A stretch of DNA of 22,500 nucleotides from Cryptomeria japonica (taxonomy: Eukaryota; Streptophyta; Pinopsida; Cupressales; Cupressaceae). The stretch spans positions 207,501-230,000 of the forward strand of contig NW_026728910.1 of NCBI RefSeq assembly GCF_030272615.1, in the 5' to 3' direction. Within the stretch, counting starts at the first letter, position 1. The number at the start of each line of letters is the position of its first letter. The notes beneath the pieces were generated by a model. The model searched no databases, was not told the DNA's origin, and saw only the letters and a list, made by a program, of their open reading frames with translations. The position numbers and the translations under genes are program-made. Shown here in pieces: positions 18,118 through 22,500 of the stretch.

Positions 18118-18869
18118 GTTGGGTGCCTGATGGGTGCTTCTTGTCAAGTTTTAGTCGCCGGGACTCATTTCGAGCCTTAGAGGTCGTTTCTTGTCCGGTT
18201 GCCCTGTCTTCGACCTGGGAACCCAATTTTGGTCCTCGGGTCCCATTTTTTTTTGTCTCGCATCCCACTTTTGGCCTGTGGCCTTTTCGGGGTCGATTCT
18301 CGTTTTGGGCATCAGAGCATGTTTCTTCTCCTAAAACCCAATATTTGTTTATTAAGTCTCGGAACACATTTTTGTTCTCGTGGACCCATCATGGGTCTTG
18401 GAACGCATTTGTGGTCCTTGGGTCCCATTTTGCATCCCGAAACTTGTGTTTTGGTGCTTGATCCCTATTTTGGGTGCCCACCTTGCACCAAGTGCGCACC
18501 CGGGGCAAACCGAGCGCCTTGGTGCACCGGGGCAAGATCGAGCGTGCACCCGAGGCGCCCCGAACATGCACCAAGGTGCACTCGGCCCACATGTGAGCGC
18601 AGGTCGTTGCGCCCGAGGTGGTGTGTGGGCACCGCGTTGCAGACGGGACACTGCACGCACACGACGCCCCCTCCAGGTGCACGCACGTAGGCCGGGCCGG
18701 GTGCACACCCGACGCCCTAGCAAGGTGCGCGCACCCGGGCAGGGCTCACACTTGGCGAACGGGGCGCACTTCGCGAGGGAGGGTGTGCACCTCGACGGGG
18801 GTGGGTGGCCGGGGTGGATTCGCACGTGGGTCGCGGTTTGCTAAGTACACACTGCGACAAGCTCATAAC
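18117..18869. other. Degenerate T-rich block and 5S upstream spacer, copy 2
   Basis: Corresponds to 10270-11022 with no differences seen. No gene is recognised. Confidence 0.7.
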
Positions 18870-18988
18870 GGGTGCGATCATACCAGCGTTAGTGCACCGG
18901 ATCCCATCAGAACTCCGCAGTTAAGCGCGCTTGGGCCGGAGTAGTACTGGGATGGGTGACCTCCCGGGAAGTCCCGGTGTTGCACCCT
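18870..18988 (+). rRNA. 5S ribosomal RNA, copy 2
   Basis: Identical to the copy at 11023, displaced by 7847 bp, with the same upstream flank, T6 terminator (18988-18993) and downstream spacer. The A box is at 18919-18934 and the C box at 18949-18966, both intact. Two identical genes in the same orientation, 7.85 kb apart, make this a two-member (or longer) 5S array with an exceptionally long unit. The alternatives are a very recent segmental duplication or duplicated assembly of one locus. Confidence 0.97.
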
Positions 18989-18993
18989 TTTTT
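18988..18993 (+). terminator. Pol III T-run terminator, 5S copy 2
   Basis: Six T directly after the gene, followed by AG and five more T, as in copy 1. Confidence 0.88.
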
Positions 18994-19000
18994 AGTTTTT

Positions 19001-19408
19001 CGCCGGGCGTCGCAATGCTATTTGAATAAACCTTTTGCCCGTTTGCGTTCTCGTCGGGGCCGGGCCGGGCCGGGGTGCGCTGCCCGCACTACCGCGCGCG
19101 CGGGGGCGACACCGAGCGCGCACCCGAGGCGCCCCGAGCACACAGGCCACGGTGCAACCCGGGCGTTGTGCGCGCACCCCGGTGCGCCCGAGGTGCTGCG
19201 CGCGCACCCAGGTGAAATCGGTGTGCACCTCGGCCAGTGCGCGCTCGGTCGAGTCGCGCACGTTGGCCAAGGTGCACGGTGATGTTTCTTACTCTAAGGT
19301 TCCGCACCAGACGCCCGGGACAGGTGAGCGAAGCTGGGCGGGGCCGGGTGCGCGGCCGGGGCAGGTGCACGCAGCTGGAGAGAGCTTTGGAGCACACTTC
19401 GGAGCGCA
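19001..19408. other. GC-rich 5S downstream spacer, copy 2
   Basis: Same as 11154-11561. No gene is seen. Confidence 0.5.
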
Positions 19409-19522
19409 CCAATGATGCGCTCCATTCAAAAGTTTCCTGAAAAGGCAAAAAAAGTTGAGATTATAGAATTTCCCACTTGAGAGATTGTAAAAAAAAAAAA
19501 TTTAAAATGAAGGAAACGCGGG
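19409..19522. repeat. AT-rich module M0, second copy
   Basis: Matches 11562-11675, including the same long poly-A run. Confidence 0.82.
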
Positions 19523-21118
19523 TGCCAAGGTGTGCGCAGCCCAGCCAAGGTGTGCGCACCAAGGCGCCCACCCTGGCGAAGGTGCACGCAAGGTGCGCAC
19601 CCGAGGCAAACCGGACAATTAACCCAACTTTCGACTTCGCGCGCACCTTGGAGCGCACTTCGGAGCGCTCCTTGGTGCGCACCAATCTTGGGCACCTCGG
19701 AGTGCACCATGGCGCCCACCAAGGTGCGCACCCGGGGCAAACCGAGCTCCGACTTCGTGCGCACCTTGGAGCGCACGAAAGGTGCGCACCATGGCGCCCA
19801 CCAAGGTGCGCAGCCCAGCCAAGGCGTGCGCATCAAGGTGCGCACCCTGGCGAAGGTGCGCACCCGGGGCAAACCGAGCTCCGACTTCGTGCGCACCTTG
19901 GAGCGCACAAAAGGTGCGCAACCCAGCCAAGGTGTGCGCACCCCGGTCAAACCGAGCTCCGAATCGTGCGCACCAGAGGTGCACGCCATCGTGCGCACCT
20001 TGGAGCACACTTCGGAGCCCTCCTTGGTGCGCGCCGATGTTGCGCACCTCGGAGCGCACCCGGGGAAAACAATGCAATTAACCCGACTTTCGACTTCGTG
20101 GGCACCTCGGAGCGCTCTCGGGTTCGCACCTCGGAGCACACCGAGGTGCCCACCCTGGCGAAGGTGCACGCGAGGTGCGCACCCGGGGCAAACCGGGCTC
20201 CGACTTCGTGCACGCCGCACCTTGGAGCACACTTCGGAGCGCTCCTTGGTGCGCACCAGGGCGCGCAACCCAGCCGAGGTGCCCACCCCGGCGAAGGTGC
20301 ACGCGAGGTGCGCACCCGGGGCAAACCGGGCTCCGACTTCGTGCACGCCATGGTGCCCACCGCGGCGAAGGTGCACGCGAGGTGCGCACCCGGGGCAAAC
20401 CGGGCTCCGACTTCGTGCACGCCGCACCTTGGAGCACACTTCGGAGCGCTCCTTGGTGCGCACCATGGTGCCCACCAGGGCGCGCAACCCCGCCGAAGGT
20501 GCACGCGAGGTGCGCACCCGGGGCAAACCGGGCTCCGACTTCGTGCACGCCGCACCTTGGAGCACACTTCGGAGCGCTCCTTGGTGCGCACCATGGTGCC
20601 CACCAGGGCGCGCAACCCCGCCGAAGGTGCACGCGAGGTGCGCACCCGGGGCAAACCGGGCTCCGACTTCGTGCACGCCATGGTGCGCACCGCGGCGAAG
20701 GTGCGCACCCGGGGCAAACCGGGCTCCGACTTCGTGCACGCCGCACCTTGGAGCACACTTCGGAGCGCTCCTTGGTGCGCACCAGGGCGCGCAACCCAGC
20801 CGAGGTGCCCACCCCGGCGAAGGTGCACGCGAGGTGCGTACCCGGGGCAAACCGGGCTCCGACTTCGTGCACGCCGCACCTTGGAGCACACTTCGGAGCG
20901 CTCCTTGGTGCGCACCATGGTGCCCACCAGGCCGCGCAACCCAGCCAAGGTGTGCGCACCAAGGTGCACGCGAGGTGCGCACCCGGGGCAAACCGGGGTC
21001 CGACTTCGTGCACGCCGCACCTTGGAGCACACATCGGGGCGCTCCCGGGTTCGCACCGGCGTTGCGCACCGTGGTGGGCACCTCGGAGCACACCAAGGTG
21101 GGCAGCGAGGTGCGCACC
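19523..21118. repeat. GC-rich GGTGCGCACC array, second copy
   Basis: Matches 11676-13271 unit for unit, including the full and half unit order. No protein-coding gene. Confidence 0.92.
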
Positions 21119-21237
21119 TTTGATGCGATGCCTTCACTAATTTCCATAAAAGGCAAAAAAAAAACGAGATTTTAAAATTTCCGTTTTGAAAGATAGTGAG
21201 AAAAAGGGAATGCTGGTGCCATCTTGAGCCCGCCCTG
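21119..21237. repeat. AT-rich module M1, second copy
   Basis: Matches 13272-13390. Confidence 0.9.
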
Positions 21238-21613
21238 GTGCGCAGCCCAGCCAAGGTGTGCGCACCAAGGTGCCCACCCTGGCGAAGGTGCGCGCCCGGG
21301 CAATTAACCCAACTTCCAACTTCGCGCGCGCCAGGGTGGGAGCGCACCCAACAACCGGGCCTGGGAAGAGCCAATGCGAGAAACCCCACCAAACGCTCTG
21401 ACAAAAAAAGAGGGGGCGCTCCAGTAACCCCGCTTCGGAGCGCACCCTGGGCAAACCCAGCCAAGGTGCCCACCCCGGCCAAGGTGCAGGCGAGGTGCGC
21501 ACCCGGGGCAAACCGGGCTCCGACAACGTGCACGCCGCACCTTGGAGCACACTTCGTAGCGCTCCCGGGTGCGCACCTCAGAGCACACCAAGGTGGGCAG
21601 CGAGGTGCGCACC

Positions 21614-21731
21614 TTTGATGCGCTGCCTTCACTAATTTCCAGAAAAGGCAAAAAAAAAAGGAGATTTTAAAATTTCCGTTTTGAAAGATAGTGAAAAAAA
21701 CGGAACGCGCGTGCCATCTTGAGCCCGCCCT
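21614..21731. repeat. AT-rich module M2, second copy
   Basis: Matches 13767-13884. Confidence 0.9.
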
Positions 21732-22083
21732 GGTGCGCAGCCCAGGTAAGGTGCCCACCCTGGCAAAGGTGCGCACCCGGGCAATTAACCCTACTTCCGA
21801 CTTCGTGCGCGCCAGGGTGGCAACCGGGCCTCGGAAGAGCCAATGCGAGAAACCCCACCAAACGCTCCGACAAAAAAAGAGGCGGCGCTCCAATAACCCC
21901 GCTTCGGAGCGCAGCCGGGGCAAACCCAGCCAAGGTGCCCACCCCGACGAAGGTGCACGCGAGGTGCGCACCCGGGGCAAACCGGGCTCCGACAACGTGC
22001 ACGCAGCACCTTGGAGCACACTTCGAAGCACTCCCGGGTGCCCACCGGCGTTGCGCACCGTGGTGGGCAGCGAGGTGCGCACC

Positions 22084-22201
22084 TTTGATGCGCTGCCTTC
22101 ACTAATTTCCAGAAAAAGGCAAAAAAAAATGAGATTTTAAAATTTCCGTTTTGAAAGATAGTGAAAAAAAAGGAACGCGGGTGCCATCTTGAGCCCGCCC
22201 T
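22084..22201. repeat. AT-rich module M3, second copy
   Basis: Matches 14237-14354. The GC-rich array follows to the window end. Confidence 0.9.
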
Positions 22202-22500
22202 GGTGCGCAGCCCAGGCAAGGCATGCGCACCAAGGTGCCCACCCGAGGTGCACACCCGGGGCAAACCGGGCTCCGACTTCGTGCAGGCCGCACCTTGGAG
22301 CACACTTCGGAGCGCTCCTTGGTGCGCACCATGGTGCCCACCAGGGCGCGCAACCCAGCCAAGGTCTGCACACCAAGGTGCCCACCCCGGCGAAGGTGCA
22401 CGCGAGGTGCGCACCCGGGGCAAACCGGGCTCCGACTTCGTGCACGCCATGGTGCCCACCGCGGCGAAGGTGCACGCGAGGTGCGCACCCGGGGCAAACC

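Larger units (their letters stand above)
17615..22500. repeat. 7847-bp duplicated segment, second copy (cut by window end)
   Basis: Reproduces 9768-14653 base for base as far as I could check, apart from A at 17799. It includes a 5S gene, M0 to M3 and the GC-rich array, and continues past the right edge. Whether a third 5S copy follows cannot be seen. Confidence 0.93.

Noticed and set aside
1-22500. 18S, 5.8S or 26S rRNA sequence
   Set aside because: I looked for familiar conserved rRNA stretches on both strands and found none. The 35S link therefore rests on the promoter-like boxes only.

Overview
This window is a nuclear ribosomal-DNA spacer from a land plant, and I see no protein-coding gene in it. 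The only genes I am confident of are two 5S rRNA genes, both on the + strand at 11023-11141 and 18870-18988. They match the plant 5S consensus along their length, with an internal A box, intermediate element, C box and a T-run terminator. The remaining ~22 kb is tandem repeats at several scales. Every long open frame can be explained by repeats with few stops in GC-rich sequence.

Layout, left to right. (1) 1-3704: about 20 copies of a 188-bp repeat. (2) 3705-5060: three larger composite repeats (441-490 bp), which contain decayed copies of the 188-bp unit, a strong inverted repeat and a TATATAAG box. (3) 5095-8570: short arrays, then 311-bp repeats and 157-bp repeats, each with the same TATATAAG box. 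There are 13 boxes in 4.3 kb. A 52-bp array (6591-7329) has expanded inside one 311-bp unit. (4) 8580-10270: a G-rich GGTGGGTGCC-type minisatellite. (5) 10270-11022: a degenerate T-rich repeat, then GC-rich 5S upstream flank. (6) The first 5S gene. (7) 11147-17617: GC-rich arrays of GGTGCGCACC and GGAGCGCTCC words, punctuated by an A/T-rich module of about 118 bp and containing a 2.35-kb direct duplication. (8) 17615-22500: a nearly perfect second copy of 9768-14653, displaced by 7847 bp and carrying the second 5S gene.

Read on the minus strand, the 13 boxes become TATATAGGGG, which resembles the plant RNA polymerase I start-site consensus (TATATA followed by a G run). My favoured reading is therefore a very long 26S-18S intergenic spacer in reverse orientation, with many Pol I spacer-promoter copies and 5S genes embedded on the opposite strand (an L-type linked arrangement). 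Linked 5S genes are known from bryophytes, some ferns, Ginkgo and other gymnosperms, and some Asteraceae. The very long spacer and the GTTAGTGCACC wording of the 5S gene make me lean towards a gymnosperm, with low confidence. No 18S, 5.8S or 26S sequence lies in the window, so the linkage is an inference.

The parts share vocabulary: a CAACTTCCGACTTC word, a GGTGCGCACC word, and pieces of the 188-bp unit inside the promoter repeats. This suggests the whole spacer grew by repeated amplification of a small ancestral sequence.
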